Below are positions 11,640 to 23,933 of a stretch of 64,000 nucleotides of DNA, one piece after another. A program made the position numbers and the translations under genes. Source of the stretch: Astragalus membranaceus (Eukaryota; Streptophyta; Magnoliopsida; Fabales; Fabaceae); assembly GCA_039519185.1 (NCBI GenBank), contig CM076847.1, forward strand, positions 48,987,708 to 49,051,707, written 5' to 3'. Within the stretch, counting starts at the first letter, position 1; each line of letters starts with the position of its first letter. Under the pieces are notes generated by a model that saw only the letters and a program-made list of their open reading frames with translations, was not told the origin of the DNA and ran no database searches.

Positions 11640-13020
11640 TTTTTTTTTTAAAAAAAAAACGAGGGTCAAGCCTAATTAACTTGATGTGTGGTTTAAAATT
11701 GTTCGATTTGAGTGATTGTTCTATTTCCCTCTTTTCTTCTTCTTCTTCTTTCTTTTTCTTTCCTCTTCCTCTTTCTTTACCAATTAATGATTGAGCATTC
11801 TTTGCATTTTCAATGTGTTGCATTCATGTGCATTTGCCTCTTTCTTCTTCTACGTTTGCTTCTTGTTTCTTCTACTCCTTTCTTTACTTATGTTCATGCA
11901 TTCCTCCAATCCCCATGATCCCTTCTTCTTTGCTCCCTTTCTTCAAAGGTAAGCTCATGCATCATTTCCCCCCATCTGGTTATGTCCCTTTCTTCTTCGC
12001 TCCCTTTCTTTGGTAAGTTCATGTATTCCCCCTTTCTATCATGATCCCCTCTTCTTGGCTCCTTTTCTTGAGATAAGTAGAGCATCAGATGATTGTTAGT
12101 ACCCTAGGTTGTTTTCTTGCTTGTATTGAAATGATATATGCAAAACCCTAGGGTAGATGATTTTCTTTGGCTGGACTGTTTCTGGATTTTCTTTGCAGGT
12201 GGGGGGTATGTTTGGCATTGTGTTCCTACACACACGTTGCACTCCCTTTGTTTTTATTTCTTGGTGAGACAGCCCTATACCCGGGCTAGAGTATATCTTA
12301 GGTTAGAACGAAGTCATTAGTGGTTGCTCACTGGACGTACGTCTTGTTGTGTGATTGCGAAGACTTCACCTAGAGTTTGGCTTTGTTTGATGACATCATC
12401 ACTTGGACGTACGGCCTTGTGATCGGTGCTCTCAGATGAGGTCGTTGGCTCTAGGAACCTTGTCTAAGGCCCTTTTAGTGCTATCCTTGAAGTGTGAACC
12501 CTTTAAATTGCCCTAGATCGTAGGTTTTTCCCCTTTTTTAGGTCACAAGGGCGTTCCCAATTGTGTGTTGCATTGTTGCATCTAGTTTAGTCATTTTTCC
12601 CTCAAGATCAAAATGTACTTTTCATTTTCATAAACATCTATATGAGGTGACATATATCTTGTATTTTCTCAAAAAATTCAATCACCAAACAAAAAAAATC
12701 TTTTTACTTTGCTTTTCACATGCATGTAAAGTAGCATCATCAACCTCATTCTCATACAAAAAGCATCTTTGCATTGCATAACACGGAAAAGCTAAATAGA
12801 AATTCATACGCGCATTTTTCTCTATCTCATTTAGGTTTGTCGAGAGTGCATTCCCCGCGCGGGTGCGTTTCCATTCACTAGACTTTTTCCTAATTTTGTC
12901 AAAAAGCCCAAAAAAAAAACATATTTTATTAGGAACGTGTCTCATACGTTATTGCTTTTTGCATATCATGAAGAATGAACATGTGACCATCTCATTTTGC
13001 ATACATTTCCATTCAAAATA
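11640..13020 (+). other. Ogre-like interior, first part, non-coding
   Basis: It starts with a T10A10 palindrome at 11640-11659 directly after the primer site, then pyrimidine-rich leader-like DNA. From 11940 to 12060 a short phrase (CTTCTTCGCTCCCTTTCTT-like) recurs three times. No gag motif or long frame is seen. Confidence 0.5.
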
Positions 13021-14160
13021 AATAATGTTTTCCCTTGCATTAAAAATCATTTGCGGGCATCATGCGCTTTCTCGCATAAAAATTTTTAGAAACATATCAC
13101 ATGCTTTATTATTTTCCTTTTTCATATCATATATGCAAACATCTCATTTTGCATGCATTTTCATAAGAATCATATCTTTCCACGCACTAAAAATAATTGT
13201 TAGTATCATGCACTCCATTTCATAGTTTAAAAATAAAACGAAAAGCAATCATCATCCGCACTTTGCATCATGGCATCATGCATTACATAAAACAAAATTT
13301 TGGAAAAAAACAATTATCATCCCTATGTTATTTCATTCGTTCATAATCATGAAAAATCATCAAGTGAGGCAATTTACGGTATCCTCATTCAAAATGCACA
13401 TTCGTTCATTCATTCACCCACTCATTCCGTCGTCCATCCATATCACATCATCGCATTAATACTTTTCTGTGTCGCAAATCAAAAATAAGCATTAACGTCT
13501 CATCTCACATGCACCTTCATTCAATATCTCTCATGCATTAGGAAAGTAATTGCAAGCATCACGCGTTTCATTTCATTGCATAAGAAAAATGAAAACCAGA
13601 AGCAGCTATCATCCATACCGCATTTCATTCATCCTTGATTATGCAAAAGCTGTCATCAAATAAAGGTGGGCATCACATCAATATTGCATGCATATATCAT
13701 TCCGCTATTCATATAGCCTTAGCTCAAATGCACCATTTTCTGCATGCATTATTATTCTTCTCTTTCATATCATAACAAATAAACAAAAATCCAAAAATGT
13801 ATGTTTTCTACTAGAATTTAGAAAATGCATCGCATGTACCCCTTTTCCCTTTTTCATGGCATAAAAAAATAAGCACTTGAACGTTTCATTTTGCATGCAT
13901 TTCCACGCGTTAAAAATAATTGTGAGTATCATGCATTTCATTTCATTGCATAAAAACAAAATAAAACAGGAAGCAATTATCATCCGCATTGCATAAGCAT
14001 CACATTCATCCGGGTGCATGTACAAAAAAATCATCATCAAATAATGCGGACATTGCGTCAATGTGGCACTGATGCATCATTTCATTAACCTCATCACTTT
14101 GTTCGAATACATCATTTCTCCCTGCATGCATCCTTTCGAAACAAAGAAAAATTTCTCATG
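13020..14160. repeat. Diverged ~360-bp tandem repeats in the interior
   Basis: A block with ATTGTTAGTATCATGCAC, TTTCATTTCATTGCATAA and ATCATCCGCA recurs near 13195, 13549 and 13919, with a weaker copy near 13045. Spacing is about 355-370 bp. The copies are well diverged and the region is rich in GCAT/CAT words. Confidence 0.65.
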
Positions 14161-15288
14161 TGATGGCTTAATGGATAGAATTGCACCTTTGAATGACGAA
14201 GGGTAATATCTCAAATTTGTTTGTCGACTACAAATTTGCGATGTTACTCTACGATGTCAGGGCACTTTGACCCAGTCACACGTGTTTTATTTTCAAGTAG
14301 GAAATGAAATTGAGTCAACTAATTGTCGAAACGTTTCAGTATATTGTGTGAAGTATTAAGTCAGGATCCACTCAATGTTTCATGCAAGTTACTCAGGGTA
14401 ACGACAATCAGTTGCCTCATATCACCATTCTTGCATCTCTCATCATTCAAAAAAGGGGCATTGGCATTTCGTATCTTGTCTCGCCTCTAAAAAAAAAAAT
14501 CAAAAAATCATTTTGAAAAAAAGGGGGCATCATTCGCATTGGCATTCCATATTTTGTCTTGCATTAAAAACAACAAAATTACTTAGAATAAGCCACACTT
14601 TTCGAGTAGTTGTTCTCCACGCATTTGCATCATACTTGCATATCATAATTTGTTCATTCATTCATTGCATAAATTAAAAGTTGTGATGAGAAGTGAGACG
14701 TTCTTGCAAAACAATCATCCTTTTTGAAAAAGTTTATCCTTACTTGGTTGCAAACTCAAGGTGTTCCAATGCACTCAGTTTTTCAAGTCAATAGCTCATT
14801 TGCATGTCTTTCAAAAGCACTGCATCCCATCCATTCCATGACAAAAAAAAACTGAAGCAGCTCATCAATTCATTGTTCTAACTAATGTTGACTCTCTGTG
14901 AAGCATTCCTATAGTGAACGTGCATGACACGTGCAGTTTCTCTTGTTTGAGTCAGTCAGCTCCTTCCTTGTCATCATCACCATCCAAGTCTAACCCCGCC
15001 CCGTCCATCCATAAGGCGCATATTCTCTCCCATCAGTGCATACTTGACTTTTTGGTTCAGTCTCACTAACACTCTAAGTCCTCCATGCTGGGGCAATTCT
15101 GTGGTCACTAACTTTCTTTATCGGCATTATATTCCTTTAGTGCAAGTCTTTCCAAAAAAAAGAGAAAAGAAGAGATAAATGAGAAGAACAAGCTCGCTAG
15201 GTTGAAAACCCGCAAAGGGCAGCCTAGGCAAAAAGGAGCGCCCGGTGGATTGAAAACTCGCAAAGAGCGGTCCAGGCAAAAATTAGGG
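14161..15288. other. Ogre-like interior, non-coding
   Basis: No coding pattern is seen. At 15190-15288 a ~48-bp unit (TTGAAAACCCGCAAAG, AGGCAAAAA) occurs twice. The word GTTGAAAAC.CGCAAAG is familiar to me from interiors of plant Tat/Ogre relatives. Confidence 0.45.
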
Positions 15289-15297
15289 CATAAAAAA

Positions 15298-15580
15298 GGC
15301 TTAAATATGTTTTAGGCCCCTGCAAATATAGGGTGTTTTGGTTTAAGCCCCTGCAAAAAAATTTTTTTGTTAAAAGCCCTTGGAAAATGACATATTTTGT
15401 TATAAGCCCTTCTATGACTAAAATGTTAGCCTTAACATGGAATGCTATGATTGCTGGATATGTTGAGAAGGGCTTATAACAAAATATTTCATTTTGCAAG
15501 GGCTTTTAACAAAAAAAAAATTTGCAGGGGCTTAAACCAAAACACCCTATATTTGCAGGGGCCTAAAACATATTTAAGCC
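15298..15580. mobile_element. 283-bp Mutator-type MITE with a PPR-like loop
   Basis: Inverted arms of about 115 bp begin GGCTTAAATATGTTTTAG and are flanked by a perfect 9-bp duplication CATAAAAAA (15289-15297; 15581-15589), the length typical of Mutator-like elements. The loop at 15414-15465 is unrelated to the arms. On + it translates to TWNAMIAGYV, the hallmark of a pentatricopeptide repeat helix. It looks like a miniature Pack-MULE. Confidence 0.85.
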
Positions 15581-15589
15581 CATAAAAAA

Positions 15590-18362
15590 AATGCAAGGAA
15601 AAGAGCAAACACATATAGAGAGATAAATTGTTGTTAGGTTTTACGAAAAAATAAGCAATCGGAATTTGAAATGAAGTTTGGCCATCCAAAAGTTCCCTTT
15701 CCTACCCACCTTAAGCCAAGAAAAACCAAAATCCAAAAATCACCCTATACAAGGATCACCTCAAATATCCAAAAAAAAAAAAAAAGTGCATCACTTTTTA
15801 TCAGCTCACCCGAGTCAAAGAAAAAAAAGAATCATAAAACAAAAAAGAGAGAGAAAATCAAAAAAGGGATTCAAAAATGAAAATCCCAAAACAAAATAAA
15901 ATACAAAAGAAATGTAAGTGGTGAGCTGGTACATGTTACCACAAAACACAAGAGATCCTTGTCTCAATAACCTTCAAACACTTCATCATTCCCATACACC
16001 CCTCCTTCCATAAACCGCAAACACTTCCCTTTGACCTCGGTAACCCGCCCTCCACAAACCCTTAGCCAAGAGTAAAACTTCCAAACACCTCATCAAGCCA
16101 ATTAACCATCATAAATCATCGATCGTCAGCCAACGCCGAATAAAAATCATCCTACCATTAGCCCCCAAGCTCTTCATTAAGCCCAATCATCCCTCCTCCA
16201 CAAAACACCACAATCCCGAAAAGTCCATTCTGATCAATGACCGAATGCTGTTGTTCTCTCAAAATTTTAAATCTTAGGACAACTAAGTTTATCTGTCTAC
16301 AATGTGTTTGCTCAAAGAAAAAAAAAACAAACGATCAGAAAAGAGAAAGCTGATCAAGGAAAAACAAACCCTCAGGAAAAAGAGATGAGGGAACAAAAAT
16401 AAACAGTCGGAAAAAAGAAAGCTGACGGAAAAAGGAAGACTTGCACTTCAAGACGCATTCAAGTTGCATTAAAACAAGGTTTAGTGATCACCAAGTGAGG
16501 CTTCTTTCATACTAAAAGTCAAAACTTTCATTGCATTTGAGTTTTTCTTAAAGAGAATCAAAGATGTGTACTAGGGGACATTTCCTTCACCTCTCACTCC
16601 ACTCAACCATGGGGAAATTTGTTCATCGTCTATCCCATTCACATACCACTCTCTGCTCATAAGCGTCACCATAACTCTGTCACCTTTCACAACCTCACTC
16701 AAAGAAACTGTTGAAATGTCATTCCAAAGTGGGGCAAGTGCACTCCCATTCCTTCACCTCATTCAGTCCCATAAAAACCTCACCGGGGCAATCTCTCAAC
16801 TCACTATCCTAAATAAGGCCTTGTCATTCTAATTGGGACAACTTTGTCTCGTCATGACTGGGGCAACACCAAACTCTGTGGGTTGAAACAAAACCCCTTT
16901 CATTCTACCTTTCATCCCAAGAGCCGAAGTGTTCCCAATTCATCATCTCCTCCACCCCTAGTCATTATCACCACCAGGCAGAGGCAAGCTTATTCACTCA
17001 TCAAAAGCCCCAACCGGGGCAGTCTTGCATCCCTTGGTCCCTCATGAGCGTCGGCAATAATCCTGTCTGTCATCCCTTCACTTGTCATACATGTTCTAAA
17101 CCAATCTCAAGTTAACGGACTCACTCATTCACATTTGCACTCCTATGCATGCTTACTAGACAATGCTTCAAAGAGAGAGAACACAAGTTAGTCATGCGAT
17201 ATCTAAGATTCAGTCGTCATTGGAAGGAAGAGAAAACAAGTGAGCTTGTTTGTAAATAAAAACCTTGAGAACACCGGAGTTTGAATCAAATTCAATTTTT
17301 TTTCAACAGAATGGTCAACAATCATCTCAATTCCTTGCATTCAAAGTCTTGCATCTCATCATCACAAAAATGTTCAAGTACCCCAATCATTCATATCTTA
17401 TTTTTCGCCTCATGCATTTAGGCGTTCCATTTTGTTTATCATAGTGTCCCATTTGCATCGTGCCAACATCATCATTTCATGAAAGGCAACAAAAAAGAAG
17501 CAACGGATAAAAGAAAAAATCTTCCATTTCATTCCATCAAGCATCAAAGCATTGCATCATAAAGAAAGAAAAAGCAAAAACACAAGAACTCCATAATATT
17601 TCAACATCATTGTATCGAACATCAAATCATTTTCAATAAATGGGGGGCTAAGTCGAATACACAGTCGGGATAGTCATCGGGACGTTTGAATTGATCACTC
17701 AAGAATCCGAAAGTCCCTATGCCAAAAAAAAGCAAAAACACGTCATCCCATGTCATTGCATTTGCATCATATTAATGTTTGCATTTCATAAAAGGGAAAG
17801 AACCAAAGTCCTTGCATCAAAGCATTACATGTGTATCATGCAAGGCAACACAAAGGCTCCCCATGTCATTCGTCATTCCATTATCGTTCATTTCTTCAGG
17901 CCATTCATCGAAACATTGCATTTGCATGCCTGTCTTTCATGAAAAGAGAAAGAAATGAGCAGAAAATAAAACAAGAGCATTCCATTCATCAAAACATGAA
18001 TCACTGTCATTGTATCGCTCACTTGCATTTCAAGTATCAATCTTTGCATCAAACATCAAAGCACTACATTTGCATATTCGCATTTCATAAAGAGCAAAAG
18101 AAAACAAGCAAAGAAAAACAAACGATCAGAAAAAAAGGCTGATCAAGAAAAACGGTCAAATCAAGAAAAGAATCGCGGGAACGTTCTACTACATTCATCA
18201 TTACACCAAAATCATGAGCATTGCATGCATCCGCATAACATGCCCTTGCATAACATGCACCCATACTCCATGCACCATTCCTTGCATCAACTAACGTATG
18301 CAGGTACCTCAATCCAATGTAGCAGCATCGGTCATTTCAAATCAACCAATGAACAGAATTTG
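15590..18362. other. Ogre-like interior, non-coding, A-rich words
   Basis: No gene is seen. It contains A-rich tracts, and phrases such as AACGATCAGAAAA plus GCTGATCAAG near 16328 and again near 18120, with a related copy near 16405. Many CATTTGCAT words occur, like those of 13020-14160. Confidence 0.5.
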
Positions 18363-19219
18363 TGAGCCCTCTGTGCTCCTCCTGAGCCCTCTGTGCTCAT
18401 CCCTAGCCCTCTGTGCTTCTCCTGAGCCCTCTGTGCTCATCCTGAGCCCTCTGTGCTCCTCCTGAGCCCTCTGTGCTCCTCCTGAGCCCCTCTGTGCTCA
18501 TCCTGAGCCCTTTGCGCTCCTCCTGAGCCCTCTGTGCTCCTCCTTAGCCCTCTGTGCTCCCCCTGAGCCCTCTGTGCTCCCACTGAGCCCTCTGTGCTCA
18601 TCCTGACCCCTCTGTGCTCCTCCTGAGTCCTCTGTGCTCCTCCTGAGCCCTCTGTGCTCCCCTTGAGCCCTCTGTGCTCCGCCTGAGCCCTCTGTGCTCC
18701 TCCTGAGCCCTCTGTGCTCCCCCTGAGCCCTCTGTGCTCCCCTGAGCCCTCTGTCCTCATCCTGAGCCCTCTGTGCTCCGCCTGAGCCCTCTGTGCTCCT
18801 CCCGAGCCCTCTGTGCTCCCCCGGAGCCCTCTGTGCTCCCCTGAGCCCTGTGTGCTCATCCTGAGCCCTCTGTGCTCCCCCTGAGCCCTCTGTGCTCCCC
18901 CTGAGCCCTCTGTGCTCATCCTGAGCCCTCTGTGCTCCCCCTGAGCCCTCTGTGCTCCTCCTGAGCCCTCTGCGCTCATCCTGAGCCCTCTGTGCTCCCC
19001 CTGAGCCCTCTGTGCTCATCCTGAGCCCTCTGTGCTCCCCCTGAGCCCTCTGTGCTCCCCCTGAGCCCTCTGTGCTCCTCCTGAGCCCTCTGTGCTCCCC
19101 CTGAGCCCTCTGTGCTCATCCTGAGCCCTATGTGCTCATCTTGAGCCCTCTGTGCTCATCCTGAGCCCTCTGTGCTCCTCCTGATCCCTCTGTGCTCATC
19201 CTGAGCCCTCAGTGCTCCT
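18363..19219. repeat. 20-bp minisatellite, about 43 copies
   Basis: The unit is GAGCCCTCTGTGCTCCTCCT, with CTCAT, CCCCCT and similar variants of the last bases and a few 19-base units. The array is GC-rich inside AT-rich DNA. Long minus-strand frames across it (18437-19019) result from the repeat lacking stops and are not genes. Confidence 0.95.
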
Positions 19220-19530
19220 TCTTTACTGCTTTCTTTACCGCGTTCTTTACCGCTTTATTTCCTGCTTTTGCACGCCAAGTGTTAAACTCACAAATCGTTG
19301 TTTTTATATTAGCATGCCAAGTGGTGATTCAAAAAAAATCTAATCTGTTTTTGCATGCATATTGCATTTTTCATCTGACATCAACAAAAACAAAAAAATG
19401 AGAAAAGAAAAAATGGAAAATTCGGGTTTTTACCTAAGGAGACAAAATCGGTATAAGTCCTGAATTCTTTATCTCTATTTTGCCTCGGAATATGTTTCAG
19501 CCAATCCATATTCCTCCTTAAAATCCAGAT
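19220..19530. other. End of the Ogre-like interior
   Basis: Short TTCTTTACCGC repeats (19218-19260), then AT-rich non-coding DNA leading to the polypurine tract. Confidence 0.5.
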
Positions 19531-19543
19531 AAAGAGGGGCAGC
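19531..19543 (+). promoter_or_regulatory. Polypurine tract of the Ogre-like element
   Basis: AAAGAGGGGCAGC directly precedes the 3' LTR start TGTCATACC. Confidence 0.85.
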
Positions 19544-22500
19544 TGTCATACCCCAATTTTGTCCGGCTTGGGTCCTAGAAGTCACTCCAAGGTCTTTAAA
19601 ATCATTTTTAGAGTTGGAATGCACTTTTTAGGCAATTTAGGGTTTTAGGGTCAAAAAGGGCATTTTGGTCAAGGAAAAAAATGATTTTCTCGCAAGTACA
19701 TTTTTATTCTATCAAGGATAATTTTTGTGCAATTTTTTAGAAAGAAAACCCTAGTCAAAATAATTAAAAATGTATTTTTCCATTTTTAGTGCATAGAAAA
19801 ATAAAAAAGGACCATTAAATATTCCTCAATTCTTAAGTGACAATTTTTATTGTCATGGGTGACTAGAGGGAATATTTTATGGTGCCCAAAAACATGTGAC
19901 ACATTTTCAATAGTTGCATTCCCATTATTTCCCATGCCCAAAATTTCAAATTCAAAAAAACTCAAAAAAAAAGGGAAGTGTCCTCAATAAGACAAAAATG
20001 ACAACTTGCAAATTTTCCACCCATTCCACTCATTTTTGCTCCGAATTTTACAGCCCATTTTTACCTCATTTTGTGTTTCTTCATGCCCTTAATCCATGTG
20101 AGTTGTATTCCTAGCCATTGATTAAAATTCTAGATCAAATCCTAGGCTACAACTATGTGCAAATTGACCTAATTGCCCTCAACAATTTTTGTGTACAAAA
20201 AACTCTTCAATTTCATATGACACCAGCTCATTCCCTTCCATTTGTGCTTTCTCATTGTCCCTAATCCTTGTGCATTGCAATCTTGACCATTGATTTAAAT
20301 TCTATCTCAAATCCTAATGGTTTACAAGAAGCACATCGTCACAAATACCCTTAAGTTGGCCTTCATATAAAAAACCCAAAAATAAGAGACTAACACACAT
20401 CACTCTCATTTGGACCTTAGCACACAATCAGCTCAAAAACCCTCTCTTCCTCTTCCTCCAAAAACCGTAGCCCCTCCACCCATTTCCACCATCAATTCTT
20501 CAATTTTCAACCATCAAACCTTCAATATTCTTGATTCCTACACTAAATCCACTTCTAATCTTGCATTATCTTCAAAATTCATCATCAAATCCTTGGAGAT
20601 CAAGTGATTTTCGTGGCATTCAAGAAGAGCTTCAAGTGTTCTTGGTTTTTATTTCATTCTCTATTTCATCTTTTCGCTAGATCTTGAAAGGTAAGCCTAG
20701 ATCCTTGCTTCATTTTCAATTTTCTTGCATATACTCATCTTCTACTCCTTCTTCTTCACATATTATCATCAAAAATAGCTAAAATGTAGTTTGTTGTTAT
20801 TGTTGGTGGGTGAGAGTTGGCATCTCACCCTTGAATAATTGCTTTTATGTTGATTTTGCACTGGTTAGTGAAATGAATTTTTGTTCATGTGTTTTTTACC
20901 TTGTTCATGAGTTTTTTATCAAATAAAACTTATTTTCCTCACCTCTTTTGCTTCGGCCTAGGGTCTATTTTGTTGAATAATATGTTTTCTTGCTTGTTCC
21001 ATGATTGGAGATTGATTTTTGGGTTTGATTCTACCATGTATGCCCTCGGGTTAGAGGTTAAATCCTAGGGTTTATGTTGCTTGTTTGTTTTCTTGAATTT
21101 TTGAGTTGGATAAATACATGTCTTGCGTGATGTTTGTCTTATAATTTCACATGTTAGTATAGGGTTGTGCCTTATGTTGCTTTTGTGTGCTCATTTACAA
21201 AGTTTTGGCATGAAATTGAGGATGAATTGTTGCTTGATGTGCTTCGGCCTTGGAGGCCAATTTTTGATCATTTTGTTGCTTGAAACTTGCTTCTTTGATC
21301 TTACTTGAGTGAATAAAATTGGTGACATTGTGTTTTTCACCTTTATTCTTTTTTTTTTACCTATACTTTGCCACTCATTAACTTTTTACCAAAAGTAAAA
21401 AAAACATTTTAACTTTTTACTTTACCATCTCATTAAATAATTACCATTTACCTCATGCATTTTTACTTTACCATCTCATTAAATAATTACCATTTACCTC
21501 ATGCATTTTTACTTTACCATCTCATTAAATAATTACCATTTACTTCATGCATTTTTACTTTACTTTTCACTAACTTTTTACTTAAAGTTTTACAACTTAT
21601 CAACTTGCAAAAATACCCAAAACATTTTCACATTCATGCATCTTCATTCATACTTAGTTTATGTGACACTCTCATGCATCCTCATATGCTTATATCTCTT
21701 GCATCCTCTTATGCATCCTTGTATGCCATCCATTCATAAATAAAGTGCTATGCATCCATTCCTTGTACACTCATGCACTTACATGCTTACTTAATCATGC
21801 ATCCTTGCTTACATATTCAATCATTTAACTTAGAATACTCTATGTTTAAAATCAATTGTATTCACTTGTTCTTGATGCCATGTAAATGTCTTGACTTGAT
21901 TGTGTGCCCTCCTCTCCACTTGTATGACCTCCTAATGGAGACGTAAGTCTACATGCATGTTGTAGCATAGAGCCATTAGGGTAAATACAATCCTTCTCAC
22001 ACACACACACAATTACTTTGAGAACTTTGTTTTGCATCTTTAATAATTGAATCCTTTGATTGTATGGGCATGTTTAATCTTGGTTAATGAATGATATCTT
22101 CATGTTTGCTTGAGTATTATTCATTCATTTGCATTTGGTTATGGATTTAGAATTGACTTGAAATTTTCTACTTCTTTTCTAAAACCCATTTCCTAAAAAC
22201 ATTTCAAAAAAAAAGAAACTTTTACTTGCAAAGCAAAAATAAATCAATCGTCATTAAACACCAATCGTGCCGTTGCCGATTAGGTCGTTAATGATGATGT
22301 TGTTTTCAAAAAGAGTTAGTAGCGAGACCATTCTAACCGTTGTTGTTCGGTCTTCGCAAAAGCTCTATCCCATTTTCGAAAACTTATTCATTTCTCAAAA
22401 ATAAATCAATTGTCATTAAACACCAATCGCGCCGTTGCCGATTAGGTCATTAATGATGATTTCATTTTCAAAAGAGTTAGTAGTGAGGCCTTTCTAACCG

Positions 22501-23277
22501 TTGTTGTTCGGTCTTCACAAACGCTCACCCAATTGCGAAAAGCCCTTCAACCCTTTTCAAAAATGAGTAAGGAACGGATTCGGATGTACGTTCGACATTG
22601 GTTAGAGTCTTAGGATTAGCGAGTTGTACGGCTCGTGCGAGCCTAAGATACTTGCTCGAACAAAAACTACCAATCTCACAGCAAATCTTTTTTTCAAGTA
22701 ACTCAAATCACTTTTCGATAAGTAGGGGGAACGTCGCCTGTACGGGCGGGGATGTCTATGTTTTAGGGTTAGTGGACTGTACAGTTCAGACCCGAGAACC
22801 CCTGCAATAAAAGACACCAACACACCCAAAGTTTCTCGACCCGGGAGAACTACGTAGCTTTGATTTCCTCATTGCATCTGAGGATACGTAGGAGCGGGCC
22901 ACGTCCCGTCAAGCACCCTTTTCAAAAAATACAAAAAAAAAAATCTTTCTTTTCCCCGTCTTCTTTCCAAACGCTTTTCTCAAATAAAAAAGAAAAACGA
23001 AAAGAAATAGAACATCGTTTCAAATCAAACTTTGTCGAAACCACACATCAAATTAAAGGTTCCCTTTCGGTAGAAAGAAGATGCGGGGTGCTTATACCTT
23101 CCCCGTGTCTAACCGACCCCCGAACCTACATCTCCTGATTTCGAAAAGACCACCTGTCTTGTATAAAAAGACGTTTTTTCAATGTTTTCGTCTAAAAACT
23201 AAAATATTGAAGGCGGCTTCATTTATCTTCCACGTTGTACATCGAGAAATCCCAGCCGGATTTTTCGGGGTGCAACA
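19544..23277 (+). repeat. 3' LTR of the Ogre-like element
   Basis: A 3734-bp direct repeat of the 5' LTR, ending GTGCAACA and followed by the target duplication GCCTT. It lacks two short stretches near its start that the 5' LTR has. Confidence 0.92.
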
Positions 23278-23282
23278 GCCTT

Positions 23283-23757
23283 TTCACGGCAACTTCTCAT
23301 GGATAGAGTACCCACTCGTCTGAACTTGTTAAGAAGAAGGTTCATTTCAGAGTATGCTGATACAGTTTGTGTTTTGTGCAGTATTTTTCAGGAGTCGTCC
23401 CCTCATCTCTTTCGCACTTGTAGATTTGCTTCAGTGATCTGGTACGCCATTGTCAGCTGGCTAGGTTTTGATTTTGTGTTGCAGCAGGATCTTCCATCCT
23501 TATTTCTTCAGTTCATCCATATTGGTGGTACAAGTAGATGCAGACGTGGTTTGATGCTCCTCTGGCATACGGTTCTTTGGGTTATCTGAGATATGAGGAA
23601 CTCTTGCATTTCCTCAGGAGGTGTACCGGATTTTAGGAGATCCATTGATAGGGTCTTATCTTTAGCCTGGCGTTGGTACCAGGCTCGGGGTAATTCTCCT
23701 CCGTGTCTTTTTTATGAATGGTTTGTCAATCCTATTGAGTGTCTATCTAGGAAGTAG
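23283..23757 (+). pseudogene. LINE ORF2 C-terminal region, right part (zf-RVT)
   Basis: After the insertion the frame continues with DRVPTRLNLLRRR, the cysteine motif CVLC, ESSPHLFRTC and WHTVLWVI. A stop at about 23587 (TGA where the family usually has Trp) interrupts it. Reading on in frame gives LAWRWYQAR and CLFYEWFVNP, ending at TAG 23755-23757. These are the last conserved blocks of plant L1 ORF2. Confidence 0.8.
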
Positions 23758-23830
23758 ATTCTCTTTCCTTTTTCTTCATTTTGGAGGCTGATACTTTGTA
23801 TTTGTATATGGGTTGAGTACCCCTTGTGCT

Positions 23831-23832
<2 letters not shown>

Positions 23833-23893
<61 letters not shown>
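23833..23893. repeat. (TA)n in the LINE 3' tail
   Basis: About 60 bases of TA repeat follow TTGTGCTCT in the LINE 3' untranslated region, before the terminal A run at 23912-23918. Such tails are typical of this LINE type. Confidence 0.9.
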
Positions 23894-23896
<3 letters not shown>

Positions 23897-23933
23897 TATG
23901 TTTGCCTTTCCAAAAAAATTGTCTTCTCATTAA

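Larger units (their letters stand above)
7793..23277 (+). mobile_element. Ogre-like non-autonomous LTR retrotransposon (LARD type)
   Basis: Two near-identical direct repeats of about 3.8 kb (7793-11618 and 19544-23277) begin TGTCATACCCC and end GTGCAACA. They are flanked by a 5-bp target duplication GCCTT (7788-7792; 23278-23282). The primer-binding site and polypurine tract are in the right places. The 7.9-kb interior has no gag or pol that I can recognise. The primer site resembles the tRNA-Arg type I remember for Ogre/Tat elements. It sits inside the LINE ORF2. Confidence 0.9.
7420..23933 (+). mobile_element. 5'-truncated L1-type LINE, split by an LTR element
   Basis: The LINE sequence is 7436-7792 plus 23283-23917. 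It is flanked by a 16-bp target duplication (7420-7435, ATTGTCTTCTTATTAA; 23918-23933, one mismatch). It ends with a TA-rich tail and a short A run, as plant L1 elements do. Only the C-terminal end of ORF2 is present, consistent with 5' truncation at insertion. Confidence 0.85.

Noticed and set aside
14160..14250. tRNA-like phrase TGGCTTAATGGATAG
   Set aside because: It resembles a tRNA A-box stretch, but there is no B-box GGTTCGAATCC and no cloverleaf closing stem at the right distance.
18437..19019. Two long overlapping minus-strand frames (about 175-180 codons)
   Set aside because: They are translations of a 20-bp repeat free of stops, so all frames stay open. No start context or protein pattern.
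18363..19219. CRISPR-like array
   Set aside because: Repeats are contiguous 20-bp units without unique spacers, and the DNA is eukaryotic.
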